From DATLHO01 sp035539855 (GTDB lineage Bacteria; Bacteroidota; Ignavibacteria; OLB7): 40,669 nucleotides of DNA. Below are positions 27,602 to 34,989 of the stretch, in pieces. The position numbers and the translations under genes were made by a program. Within the stretch, counting starts at the first letter, position 1, and each line of letters starts with the position of its first letter. The DNA lies in NCBI GenBank assembly GCA_035539855.1, contig DATLHO010000321.1, forward strand, positions 1 through 40,669, given 5' to 3'. The notes beneath the pieces were generated by a model that was not told where the DNA came from, made no database searches, and saw nothing but the letters and a program-made list of their open reading frames with translations.

Positions 27602-28239
27602 CCCTTCTCCCTCATCAGAACGCCCACGTCGCTGACGAGGCGCTGCGTCGCCTCCTTGTCGAGCCCGTCGTAGTACCCGCGGATGTTGCCTTCGTCGTCG
27701 ACGAGCACGAACCGCGTCGAATGGATGATCGGCTCGTTCGGATCAGTGCCTTCCATCATGGGGAGCTTGAACGCGTCGACGGCGATCCGCTGGATCTGCT
27801 CCTGGCCGCCGGTGAGAAAGATCCACCGGTCTCCATCGGCCTGCCAGCGATCGGCGTACGTCGTCAGCCGCTCGGGCGTGTCGTACTCGGGGTCGACGGT
27901 GATCGAGACGAGCCGGACGTTGCCGGCCTTCTTGAGAGACTTCTGTAGACCCGACATCTGCGAGGACATGACCTGACAGGTGCCGGCGCATCGGGTGAAG
28001 ATGAAGTCGGCGACCCAGATCTGTCCGCGCAGCTCGTTGAAGCTGATCTTCTTGCCGGTGCGCTCGACGAGCACGGCGTCGGGCACGCGACCGTAGATCG
28101 CGAGCTCCTGACCGGCGGGCCGCTCGGACTCCATGCTGCGCAGCCACGTCCAGACGCCGCCGGCGACGACGACGGCCAGTGCGAAGAGTGCGATGAACGT
28201 GAGACGGGAGCGTGAGCGCGTGCGCGGATCGATTTCCAT
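27598..28239 (-). CDS. SCO1/SenC-family copper-delivery protein
   Basis: A 213-residue protein with one N-terminal membrane anchor (FIALFALAVVVAGGVWTWL) and a thioredoxin-fold domain facing the periplasm. Copper ligands are Cys84 and Cys88 in RCAGTCQ and His173 in HSTRFVLVD. SCO proteins deliver copper to the CuA site of oxidase subunit II and reduce its cysteines. The blocks FIFTRCAGTCQVMSSQM and VSITVDPEYDTPERL are family-typical. It begins 5 bases after the subunit III stop and overlaps DUF420. Confidence 0.93.
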   Translation of the reverse strand: MEIDPRTRSRSRLTFIALFALAVVVAGGVWTWLRSMESERPAGQELAIYGRVPDAVLVERTGKKISFNELRGQIWVADFIFTRCAGTCQVMSSQMSGLQKSLKKAGNVRLVSITVDPEYDTPERLTTYADRWQADGDRWIFLTGGQEQIQRIAVDAFKLPMMEGTDPNEPIIHSTRFVLVDDEGNIRGYYDGLDKEATQRLVSDVGVLMREKG

Positions 28240-28244
28240 GGGAC

Positions 28245-28823
28245 CTACAGGATGTACAGCATCAGAAACAGGGTGATCCAGACGATCGTCACGAAGTGCC
28301 AGTACAGCGCGGTGATCGTCGCGGACGTGCGCGTCGCCAGGGCGAGCGGAGCGCGCGCCGAGCGAACGGCGAAGAGCGCCAGCAGCACCAGTCCAACGAC
28401 GACGTGCAGTCCGTGGACGCCTCCGACGACGTAGAGCATGCCGGCGTTGACGGCACTGGCCGGGAGCATTCCGTCGGCGAGCAGCGAGGTCCACTCGATG
28501 GCCTGGATGCCGAGGAACACGGTGCCAAGCGCCAGCGCGGCGAGCGACCATCGAGCGGCAGGTGTCGAGGACTTCACCGCGCGCTGCGCCATGACGAGCG
28601 CGGCGCTGCTGGCGGCGAGGAGCGCGACCCCGACGGGCGCCAGGCCCAGGGGCAGCGCGCGCATGCCGCTGAAGCCGCCGCTGCCGAAGCCGAGCACGAC
28701 GTAGCCGACGATCAGGCCCGTGAAGAGCATCGCCTCGGACGCGACGAACAGCATCATCCCCAGCCGGGCATTGCTGATCGGCGGCTCGGCGCGGACGACG
28801 GCGGCATGCGTCTCGGAGGTCAT
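28245..28823 (-). CDS. ctaE: Cytochrome c oxidase subunit III (short five-helix type)
   Basis: A 192-residue polytopic protein. The first helix LGMMLFVASEAMLFTGLIVG contains the conserved SEAMLF glutamate; VVGGVHGLHVVVGLVLL and LYWHFVTIVWITLFLMLYI form the last helices, with the HxxH and WHFV signatures. The first two helices of the seven-helix form are absent, as usual for bacterial caa3/ba3-related subunits. Subunit III stabilises the catalytic core. Its ATG overlaps the stop of the 80-residue membrane protein upstream (ATGA). Confidence 0.93.
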   Translation of the reverse strand: MTSETHAAVVRAEPPISNARLGMMLFVASEAMLFTGLIVGYVVLGFGSGGFSGMRALPLGLAPVGVALLAASSAALVMAQRAVKSSTPAARWSLAALALGTVFLGIQAIEWTSLLADGMLPASAVNAGMLYVVGGVHGLHVVVGLVLLALFAVRSARAPLALATRTSATITALYWHFVTIVWITLFLMLYIL

Positions 28824-29062
28824 GCGGTGCGCGGTGATTCGATGGCCGTGCGGCTCACGTGAAAGGGCTTCATCGGAGGCTTGTTGCTGCCGCCGTACCA
28901 GTAGATGTACGCGGCGCAGAGCGCGACGAGCGTGACGAAGGCGACCGCGAGCAGAATGCCGACGCGGCGATTGCGCCGTCGAAGCTCCCGCGGCCCGGGC
29001 ACAGGGCGTGTGCCGTTGCGCGGGGAGGTCGATGCCGGGATCGCGGAGCCGAAGTCGTTCAT
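28820..29062 (-). CDS. Small single-pass membrane protein of the oxidase cluster
   Basis: An 80-residue protein: a proline- and arginine-rich N-terminus, a basic RELRRRNRR, one membrane helix (VGILLAVAFVTLVALCAAYIYWYGG) and a short hydrophilic tail with MKPFHVSRT. It sits between heme O synthase and oxidase subunit III, overlapping the latter by four bases. It may be a small oxidase subunit or assembly factor, but I do not recognise the family. Confidence 0.72.
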   Translation of the reverse strand: MNDFGSAIPASTSPRNGTRPVPGPRELRRRNRRVGILLAVAFVTLVALCAAYIYWYGGSNKPPMKPFHVSRTAIESPRTA

Positions 29063-29153
29063 GCGAAGGTTCCCGAGAGTTGTCTGCCCGTCATCGTTGA
29101 TTCGACGGCCGCGCGCGGTTCACCGGAGCGCAATCCTCAGCGACGTCGCGCGA

Positions 29154-30086
29154 TCAGGCGCTGCCCCGATCGATGACCATCGTCAGCAGAAGCACCGGCA
29201 GGTACAGCAGCGAATAGTAGAAGAGCCACTTTGCGTGGACGTTCTTGCGCGAGACGGCGAGCACCGCGCCGAAGGCGAGAAAGCCGAGCCCGATCGCGAG
29301 CGCACCGAAGAAGTAAAACCCTCCGGCGATGCCGAACAAGGTCGGAATCAGGCTGATCGGAAGCAGCGCGGCGGTGTACAGCAGGATCTGGCGGCTCGTG
29401 CTGCCGCCGTCGGGATCGAGCACGGTCAGCATCTTGTAGCCGGCGCGCTCATAGTCCCGGCGGTACATCCACGCCAGGGCCAGGAAGTGCGGCATCTGCC
29501 AGAAGAAGAGGATCCCGAAGAGCACGATGGCCTCCGGTCCGAGCGCTCCGCGCGCGGCGGCCCAGCCCATGACCGGCGGCAGCGCGCCGGGGATCGCTCC
29601 GACGACCGTGTTGAGCGTCGAGCGACGCTTGAGCGGCGTGTACAGGAAGACGTAGCTGACGAGCGTCGCGAGGCCGAGCGCGGCGGTCAGAAGGTTGACC
29701 GTGAGGGCCAGCCAGGCCAGACCCACGATCGAGATCACGCTGCCGAAGATCAGCGCGTCGCTGGGGCGCAGGCGCCCTGCCGGAAGCGGCCGGGTCATCG
29801 TGCGGCGCATGAGCACGTCGTGCTCGCGCTCGACGTACATGTTGAGCGCGCCGCAGCCGCCGCCGACGAGAAACGTGCCGACGAGGGTGTTGACGATGTG
29901 CATGGGGTCGAGCGGACCGATCGCACCGACCCAGTAGCCGGCGAGGGTCGTCAGCACCGAGAGCATCGTCAGGCGGGGCTTGGTCAGCTCGACGTAGTCG
30001 GCCATGCGAGAGCGACGTCGCGCGTCGATCTGATCGAGAACCTCCGTTGTGCTCTCGACCGTGGTGCTCGTACCGGATTCTATCAT
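29154..30086 (-). CDS. ctaB: Heme O synthase (protoheme IX farnesyltransferase)
   Basis: A 310-residue UbiA-superfamily membrane prenyltransferase that adds a farnesyl group to heme b, giving heme O on the way to heme A for the oxidase. The N-terminal DYVELTKPRLTMLSVLTTLAG is highly typical. The first polyprenyl-diphosphate-binding motif is NMYVEREHDVLMRRT; TRPLPAGR follows, and the second motif lies in WMYRRDYERAGYKML. About nine hydrophobic segments are visible. The ATG at 30086 was chosen over the upstream extension because the latter overlaps the coxI terminator. A separate heme A synthase gene is not in the window. Confidence 0.94.
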   Translation of the reverse strand: MIESGTSTTVESTTEVLDQIDARRRSRMADYVELTKPRLTMLSVLTTLAGYWVGAIGPLDPMHIVNTLVGTFLVGGGCGALNMYVEREHDVLMRRTMTRPLPAGRLRPSDALIFGSVISIVGLAWLALTVNLLTAALGLATLVSYVFLYTPLKRRSTLNTVVGAIPGALPPVMGWAAARGALGPEAIVLFGILFFWQMPHFLALAWMYRRDYERAGYKMLTVLDPDGGSTSRQILLYTAALLPISLIPTLFGIAGGFYFFGALAIGLGFLAFGAVLAVSRKNVHAKWLFYYSLLYLPVLLLTMVIDRGSA

Positions 30087-30144
30087 GAGACTGTAGGGTC
30101 CAGGCGAAGAAGACGGGCCGCACAGGTGGGCCGCGACGGCCCAA

Positions 30145-30177
30145 AAGTTAAACAACGGGCGGGACCCGGTCCCGCCC
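30145..30177 (-). terminator. Terminator after oxidase subunit I
   Basis: GGGCGGGA-CCCGG-TCCCGCCC (30157-30177) forms an 8-bp stem starting 31 bases beyond the subunit I stop. On the minus strand it is followed by GTTGTTTAACTTTT, a broken T-rich tail. TTAACTTTTG in that tail might also serve as a promoter -7 region for ctaB. Confidence 0.7.
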
Positions 30178-30207
30178 ATATTCGTTCCAATTGATTTTTC
30201 CCGACGC

Positions 30208-32070
30208 TCAGTGGTGGGCGCCGTTGCCGTTGGCAACGGGGACGGCCCGCGCGTCGCCGACAGCGAGCGAGACCGCGTCCTCCCCCACCCGTCGGGTCTG
30301 CGGCAGGTAGTCCTCGGTGACCAGCGGCGAGCTGTACTCGTGCGGGCCGTGGTAGACCGTCGGGATGTCGTCGAAGTTGCCGTGGCCGGCCGGCGACGGA
30401 ATCGTCCACTCGAGCGTGTTGGCCTGCCAGGGATTGGCCGACGCGCGCTCGCCGCGGACGAGGCTGTAGAGGAGATTGAACAGGAAGATGATCTGCGAGA
30501 AGCCGAGAACGATTGCCGAGATCGTGATGAACTCGTTGATCGGCTGCATGTGCTGCAGGTGCGTGTAGACGGTCGGATCGTAGATGCGCCGCATGTGCCC
30601 GCCGATGCCCAGGATGTGCATCGGGAAGAACGTGCAGTTGAAGGCGATGAACGACAGCCAGAAGTGGATCTTCCCGAGCGTTGGGTTCATCATCCGGCCG
30701 AACATCTTCGGATACCAGAAGGTGATGCCGCCGAAGATCGCGAAGAGCGATCCTCCGAAGATCACGTAGTGGAAGTGCGCGACGATGAAGTACGTGTCGT
30801 GGATGAACGCATCGACGGGCGTCGACGCCATGAAGATGCCCGAAAGGCCGCCGATCGTGAACATGGCGATGAACGCGAGCGCGTAGAGCATCGGAACGGT
30901 GAACCTGATGTTGCCGCCCCAGATGGTGCCGAGCCAGTTGAAGACCTTGATCGCCGACGGCACGGCGATGACCATCGTCGAGATCATGAAGGTCGTTCCG
31001 AGCACCGGGTTCATGCCGGACTGGAACATGTGATGTCCCCAGACGATCCAGCTCAGGAACGCGATGCCGATCATCGAGAAGACCATCGCGCGGTAGCCGA
31101 AGATCGGCTTGCGCGAGAACGTCGACAGCAGCTCAGAGGCGATGCCCATGCCCGGGAGAACGAGGATGTAGACCTCGGGGTGCCCGAAGAACCAGAACAG
31201 GTGCTGGTACAGCAGCGGCTGGCCTCCGCCGACGTTGTCGAGCGGCGTGCCCGCCATCAGCAGTCCGGTGGGCAGGAAGAAGTTCGTGCCGATCGAGCGA
31301 TCCATCAGCAGCATGACGAGCGCGGCGGTGAGCACCGGGAGCGCGAGCAGCAGCAGGATCGCCGTGACGAAGAGCGACCAGACGGTCAGCGGCATCCGGA
31401 ACATCGTCATGCCCGGCGCACGCATGTTGATGATCGTCGTGATGTAGTTGATCGCTCCGAGCACCGACGAGACGCCGAGCACCAGCAGCGAGACCAGCCA
31501 CAGGTTCATGCCGAGGCCGACGCCGGTGAAGCCCTCGTGCGCCGAGAGCGTCGGGTACCCCGTCCATCCGGACGCGGCGGCGCCTCCCTCGACGAAGAAA
31601 CTTGCGACCATCAGCATACCGGCCGGCAGCGCGATCCAGAACGAGAGCATGTTCATGACCGGGAACGCCATGTCGCGCGCGCCGATCTGAAGCGGGATCA
31701 GGAAGTTGCCGAAGACGCCGATCAGCAGCGGCATCGCCGCGAAGAAGATCATGAACGTCGCGTGCATCGTGAACGCGGTGTTGTAGAACTCCGGCAGCAG
31801 CGCGCCGTTCGAGGCGAGCATCGTCTCCGGCAGCACGCCTCCGAGCAGATACCACGGCAGCGCCTCGCCCGGATAGGCGAGCTGCCAGCGGAGGATCAGC
31901 GCGAGGATGCCACCGATGAGCAGAAACAGGAGCGCCGCGAACATGAACTGGATCCCGATCACCTTGTGGTCGAGCGAGAAGAGGTACTTCTGCACGAAGG
32001 TCAGCTTCGGGTGCGCGTGATGATGCTCGATCGTCGGATGCGTATCGATGACGTGCGTTGTCGCGTCCAT
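30208..32070 (-). CDS. ctaD: Cytochrome c oxidase subunit I (heme-copper, A1-like)
   Basis: A 620-residue catalytic subunit holding low-spin heme, heme a3 and CuB. Histidine ligands appear in TMHATFMIFF, GHPEVYI (His297, Glu299, Tyr301), GHHMFQSGM and HFHYVIFGG. Glu299 in GHPEVY identifies an A1-type oxidase with a D-channel terminus; the channel entrance Asp is in IGARDMAFPVMN. The N-terminus is histidine-rich (HVIDTHPTIEHHHAHP), and the C-terminus is a hydrophilic extension ending NGNGAHH, both exposed. Reduction of O2 to water is coupled to proton pumping. It is 53 bases downstream of subunit II. Confidence 0.96.
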   Translation of the reverse strand: MDATTHVIDTHPTIEHHHAHPKLTFVQKYLFSLDHKVIGIQFMFAALLFLLIGGILALILRWQLAYPGEALPWYLLGGVLPETMLASNGALLPEFYNTAFTMHATFMIFFAAMPLLIGVFGNFLIPLQIGARDMAFPVMNMLSFWIALPAGMLMVASFFVEGGAAASGWTGYPTLSAHEGFTGVGLGMNLWLVSLLVLGVSSVLGAINYITTIINMRAPGMTMFRMPLTVWSLFVTAILLLLALPVLTAALVMLLMDRSIGTNFFLPTGLLMAGTPLDNVGGGQPLLYQHLFWFFGHPEVYILVLPGMGIASELLSTFSRKPIFGYRAMVFSMIGIAFLSWIVWGHHMFQSGMNPVLGTTFMISTMVIAVPSAIKVFNWLGTIWGGNIRFTVPMLYALAFIAMFTIGGLSGIFMASTPVDAFIHDTYFIVAHFHYVIFGGSLFAIFGGITFWYPKMFGRMMNPTLGKIHFWLSFIAFNCTFFPMHILGIGGHMRRIYDPTVYTHLQHMQPINEFITISAIVLGFSQIIFLFNLLYSLVRGERASANPWQANTLEWTIPSPAGHGNFDDIPTVYHGPHEYSSPLVTEDYLPQTRRVGEDAVSLAVGDARAVPVANGNGAHH

Positions 32071-32123
32071 TCAGGTGCTCGAGGGTTGAGAGAGGTACGG
32101 GGCTCGATCGCGATCGTCGTTGT

Positions 32124-33059
32124 CTATCGGGAGGTCGCCGCGGTGTCGACCGCGGCCGTCGTATCGGCGCCCGCGGCCGATCCTGCGCCCGCGGCGCCCG
32201 AGGCTGCCGCGGCCGTCGTGTCGCCGGCCGCCGTCGCGGCGGTGTCGGTCGGCGCCGTCGGCGCGGCCGCTGCCGGCGGGTTGAGCTGCGCGGCCTTCTT
32301 CGCCATCTCGGCGGCGTACCACGCGTCGAAGTCCTCCTGGGTGTGCACCGTGAGGAACCCGCGCATGCGGTAGTGTCCGAGACCGCAGAGCTCGGCGCAC
32401 GCGATCTCGTACTGTCCAGCCTTGGTTGCGGTGAACCAATAGCGGGTGACCATGCCCGGCACGGCGTCCTGCTTCATCCGGAACTCCGGGACGAAGAAGC
32501 TGTGGATGACGTCCTGCGCGGTCATGTTCAGGAGCACCGCCTTGTTGATCGGCACGTGCATCTGGTTGGTCGTCGAGATGTCGTCGGGCGTTTCGAACTT
32601 CCCGTCGGCGCCCGCATAGCGGATGTCCCACTGGAACTGTCGCGGCCGCAGGTCGATCACGACCGACGTGTCGGCGCCGGGCGCGTCCATCTTGATGTCC
32701 GACCAGACGCTCTGGCTCATGATCGCCAGGAAGACGAGGATCAGCGCCGGGATCACCGTCCATGCGACCTCGAGACGGTTGTTGCCGTGCGTGTAGACAG
32801 CGCGCCGGTCCTCGCTATAGCGGTACTTGATGATGAACGCGATGAGCGCTCCGAAGACGATGAGAAACACCGCCGTCGTGATCCAGAGGATGAGGTAGAA
32901 GAGATCGTCGATCGGTCCGGCGACCGTGGAGTTCGCCTCGGGGAGCCACCAGGTGTCGTAGCGCGGCTTCGTCGCGGTTGAGTCCTGGGCGAGCATGGTG
33001 CCCACGCTCGCGAGCGCGAGCATGAGCACCATACCGGTTCGTCTGATGGCGTTGACCAT
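32124..33059 (-). CDS. ctaC: Cytochrome c oxidase subunit II (CuA)
   Basis: A 311-residue subunit with a signal peptide (ending TMLAQ), two membrane helices (DDLFYLILWITTAVFLIVFG and EVAWTVIPALILVFLAIMS) and a periplasmic cupredoxin domain. The CuA site is Cys221-x3-Cys225-x3-His229-x2-Met232 in CAELCGLGHYRM, with RPRQFQWDI carrying the aromatic electron-entry strand and VIHSFFVPEFRMK the other ligand histidine. There is no fused cytochrome c, so electrons must come from a separate carrier. A long Ala/Thr/Asp low-complexity tail follows from about residue 255. It begins two bases after the stop of the cupredoxin lipoprotein. Confidence 0.95.
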   Translation of the reverse strand: MVNAIRRTGMVLMLALASVGTMLAQDSTATKPRYDTWWLPEANSTVAGPIDDLFYLILWITTAVFLIVFGALIAFIIKYRYSEDRRAVYTHGNNRLEVAWTVIPALILVFLAIMSQSVWSDIKMDAPGADTSVVIDLRPRQFQWDIRYAGADGKFETPDDISTTNQMHVPINKAVLLNMTAQDVIHSFFVPEFRMKQDAVPGMVTRYWFTATKAGQYEIACAELCGLGHYRMRGFLTVHTQEDFDAWYAAEMAKKAAQLNPPAAAAPTAPTDTAATAAGDTTAAAASGAAGAGSAAGADTTAAVDTAATSR

Positions 33060-33061
33060 GG

Positions 33062-33847
33062 CTACGAGGCCTTGAAGGTGAACGTGATATTCTTCGACTC
33101 CTTCGCTGCGACGGTGACCTCCTGCTCCTGCTCGCCGAACTTCTCGTGCCATGCCTTGACCGTGTACGTGCCGGGCGGCAGGCCCTCGAGCGAGAATGCG
33201 CCGTCGGCGCCGCTGACTCCGAAGAACGGGTGCGAGAGCACGCCGACGTAGCTGCGCATCCAGCCGTGGACGTCGCAACTGAACGGGATCATGATCTCCT
33301 CGTCGGGGAACGTCTTCTCGAAGACCATTCCCTGGTTCGGCTGCGCCTGGTTGAAGCCCTTGTTCTTCTTCGGCGTGGGATGGACGTTGTGCAGCGTCGG
33401 GTCGCTGTTGGAGATCTTCAGGGGCTGGCCGACCATCATGCCGACGACGTGCGGATGGTAGCGGCATCCCTTCTGGTCGAGCGTCGCGGCCTCCTTGGGA
33501 GCCTCGAAGCGCTGCCCCTCGAGTCCCTTGCTGACATACACGAACACGTTGGCCACCTTACCATCCTTGATCTGGATGTCGCCCGCGCCGGACTTGGCGT
33601 CCGGGCTGGCCGCGCAGATGCCGTCGGAGCTCATGTCGATCGGCGTAGGCGCCGGTGCGGTGCCTTCGAACACGACGCTGCCTGCAACCGTCGCCGCGGT
33701 GGCCGGGTCGATCTTCGCGACGGAGCCGCCGCCGTCGCCGTCGGCTTCGCCGAAGAGCTCATCCTCCCTGCTCTTGCCACACCCACCGAGGATCGAGGCA
33801 GAGACGAGCGCTGCGAGCGCGAAGGCAGAAAGACGCTGGAGATTCAT
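33062..33847 (-). CDS. Cupredoxin-like lipoprotein with carboxypeptidase-regulatory-like end (paralogue 1)
   Basis: A 261-residue lipoprotein; the lipobox LGGC gives Cys23. The central domain has the ligand set expected of a type 1 copper site: His153 in TLHNVHPTP, then Cys191, His194 and Met197 in SCDVHGWM. The C-terminal GADGAFSLEGLPPGTYTVKAW is a carboxypeptidase-regulatory-like beta domain. A periplasmic electron carrier or copper protein serving the oxidase is the natural inference, since it lies two bases ahead of subunit II. It is paralogous to the gene at 34159-34989. Actual copper binding is not shown by sequence alone. Confidence 0.82.
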   Translation of the reverse strand: MNLQRLSAFALAALVSASILGGCGKSREDELFGEADGDGGGSVAKIDPATAATVAGSVVFEGTAPAPTPIDMSSDGICAASPDAKSGAGDIQIKDGKVANVFVYVSKGLEGQRFEAPKEAATLDQKGCRYHPHVVGMMVGQPLKISNSDPTLHNVHPTPKKNKGFNQAQPNQGMVFEKTFPDEEIMIPFSCDVHGWMRSYVGVLSHPFFGVSGADGAFSLEGLPPGTYTVKAWHEKFGEQEQEVTVAAKESKNITFTFKAS

Positions 33848-33931
33848 TCCGATTCGTTGAGTTGTTGATGAGTGTCGGCCGTGGGAGAGCCGCGTATCGA
33901 CGTCGCGGGGCCGCAGGTTGGTCGCGATGTG

Positions 33932-34162
33932 TTACGCTCCGCGACGGCGATACGCCCGCACGACGACACCCGCGACGGTCGCGACGAGACCGAACACCAT
34001 TCCGATGAGACCGAAGACCGTGTAGTTGAATCCGGCCGAGAGCTCCGATCCGGCCTGTCCGCGCACGGTCTCCTTGCACGCCGGGCACGCGGTTGCGAGC
34101 TCCGGGAGCGCGACGACCAGCGCCGCGAGCAGCACGAACAGGATGATGTGTCGACGGTTCAT
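33932..34162 (-). CDS. Small CPAC-motif membrane protein of the bc/oxidase cluster
   Basis: A 76-residue protein with an N-terminal hydrophobic signal (ILFVLLAALVVALPELATA) followed at once by CPACKETV, a short hydrophilic loop and one membrane helix (TVFGLIGMVFGLVATVAGVVV) ending in a basic RAYRRRGA. The Cys-x2-Cys pair directly after the export signal should face the periplasm and could hold a metal or act in thiol chemistry. It has no CH for heme attachment. It lies between the two cupredoxin genes and overlaps the upstream one (ATGA). No family recognised. Confidence 0.75.
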   Translation of the reverse strand: MNRRHIILFVLLAALVVALPELATACPACKETVRGQAGSELSAGFNYTVFGLIGMVFGLVATVAGVVVRAYRRRGA

Positions 34163-34989
34163 TTCGCTGTCGATGCGGTCGTTGATTGCCCGAGGGGCAG
34201 CTCCACGTCGAGCGTCGCGGAGCCGTTCTTCGTGATCGTCGCCGTGCGCTCGAGCGTCACCGGCGGGTCATAGCGGTAGCCGATCATCCGGCCGTCGGTA
34301 TCGAGCTTCCTCCGGACCTTGACGCTATTGTGCCACACGGTCACCGTGTGCTCGCCGACGGGGACGCCCTCGATCGTGAAGCTTCCGTCCGCTCCGGTCA
34401 CCGCGAAGTGCGCCGAGGGCACCGCGACGATGTACGCGTTCATCCACGGGTGATAGTCGCATGCGACGAAGTATCCGCCGGCCGTTGGAACCTTCCACTC
34501 GTCGATGCGCCCTGCTGTCGGCTGCGCGATGTTGAGCTGCACCCGTCCGCTGGCGAGATCCTCGACGCGAACGTTGTGCGGGGTCGGGTCGCTGTTGCGG
34601 AAGCCGACGGTGCTGCCGACGGTCGTCGCGATTACGCGCGGCGTGTACTGGCAGCCGGCCTGGTCGATGATCTGCCGCGACACCATCGTCGTGGCGCCCG
34701 CGGTGCCGACGTCCACGTAGACCACCGCGCCGGCGATGCCGCCGTCTGCGGAGACCGTCAACAGATTGCTCTTCGCCGCCGCGCCGCAGACGTCGGCGTT
34801 GGTCGTGATCTCGAACGGCTCGAGCTCCGGCGCCGCGCCGGCGAGCCTGACGCGTCCCGTGATCGAGCCGGTCTCGGCCGCGACCTCGGGTCCCTTCTTC
34901 GAGAGCTCTTCGAGCTCTCCCTTCGCTGCATCGTCGCCGCATCCGGCGACGAGCGCCGCTGCGAGCAGAATCGAGATCGTGGGGTTCAT
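34159..34989 (-). CDS. Cupredoxin-like lipoprotein (paralogue 2)
   Basis: A 276-residue lipoprotein, lipobox VAGC with Cys17. Landmarks match its paralogue: GSITGRVRLAGAAPELEP, a quinone- or metal-type pocket around TPHNVRV with His138, then CDYHPWM with Cys177, His180 and Met183, and GADGSFTIEGVPVGEHTVTV. The His-Cys-His-Met set fits a type 1 copper site. It differs by an acidic linker after the lipid anchor and a longer, strand-rich C-terminus. Its ATG overlaps the stop of the multiheme cytochrome gene, so it probably works with that complex. Copper binding is inferred. Confidence 0.82.
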   Translation of the reverse strand: MNPTISILLAAALVAGCGDDAAKGELEELSKKGPEVAAETGSITGRVRLAGAAPELEPFEITTNADVCGAAAKSNLLTVSADGGIAGAVVYVDVGTAGATTMVSRQIIDQAGCQYTPRVIATTVGSTVGFRNSDPTPHNVRVEDLASGRVQLNIAQPTAGRIDEWKVPTAGGYFVACDYHPWMNAYIVAVPSAHFAVTGADGSFTIEGVPVGEHTVTVWHNSVKVRRKLDTDGRMIGYRYDPPVTLERTATITKNGSATLDVELPLGQSTTASTAK

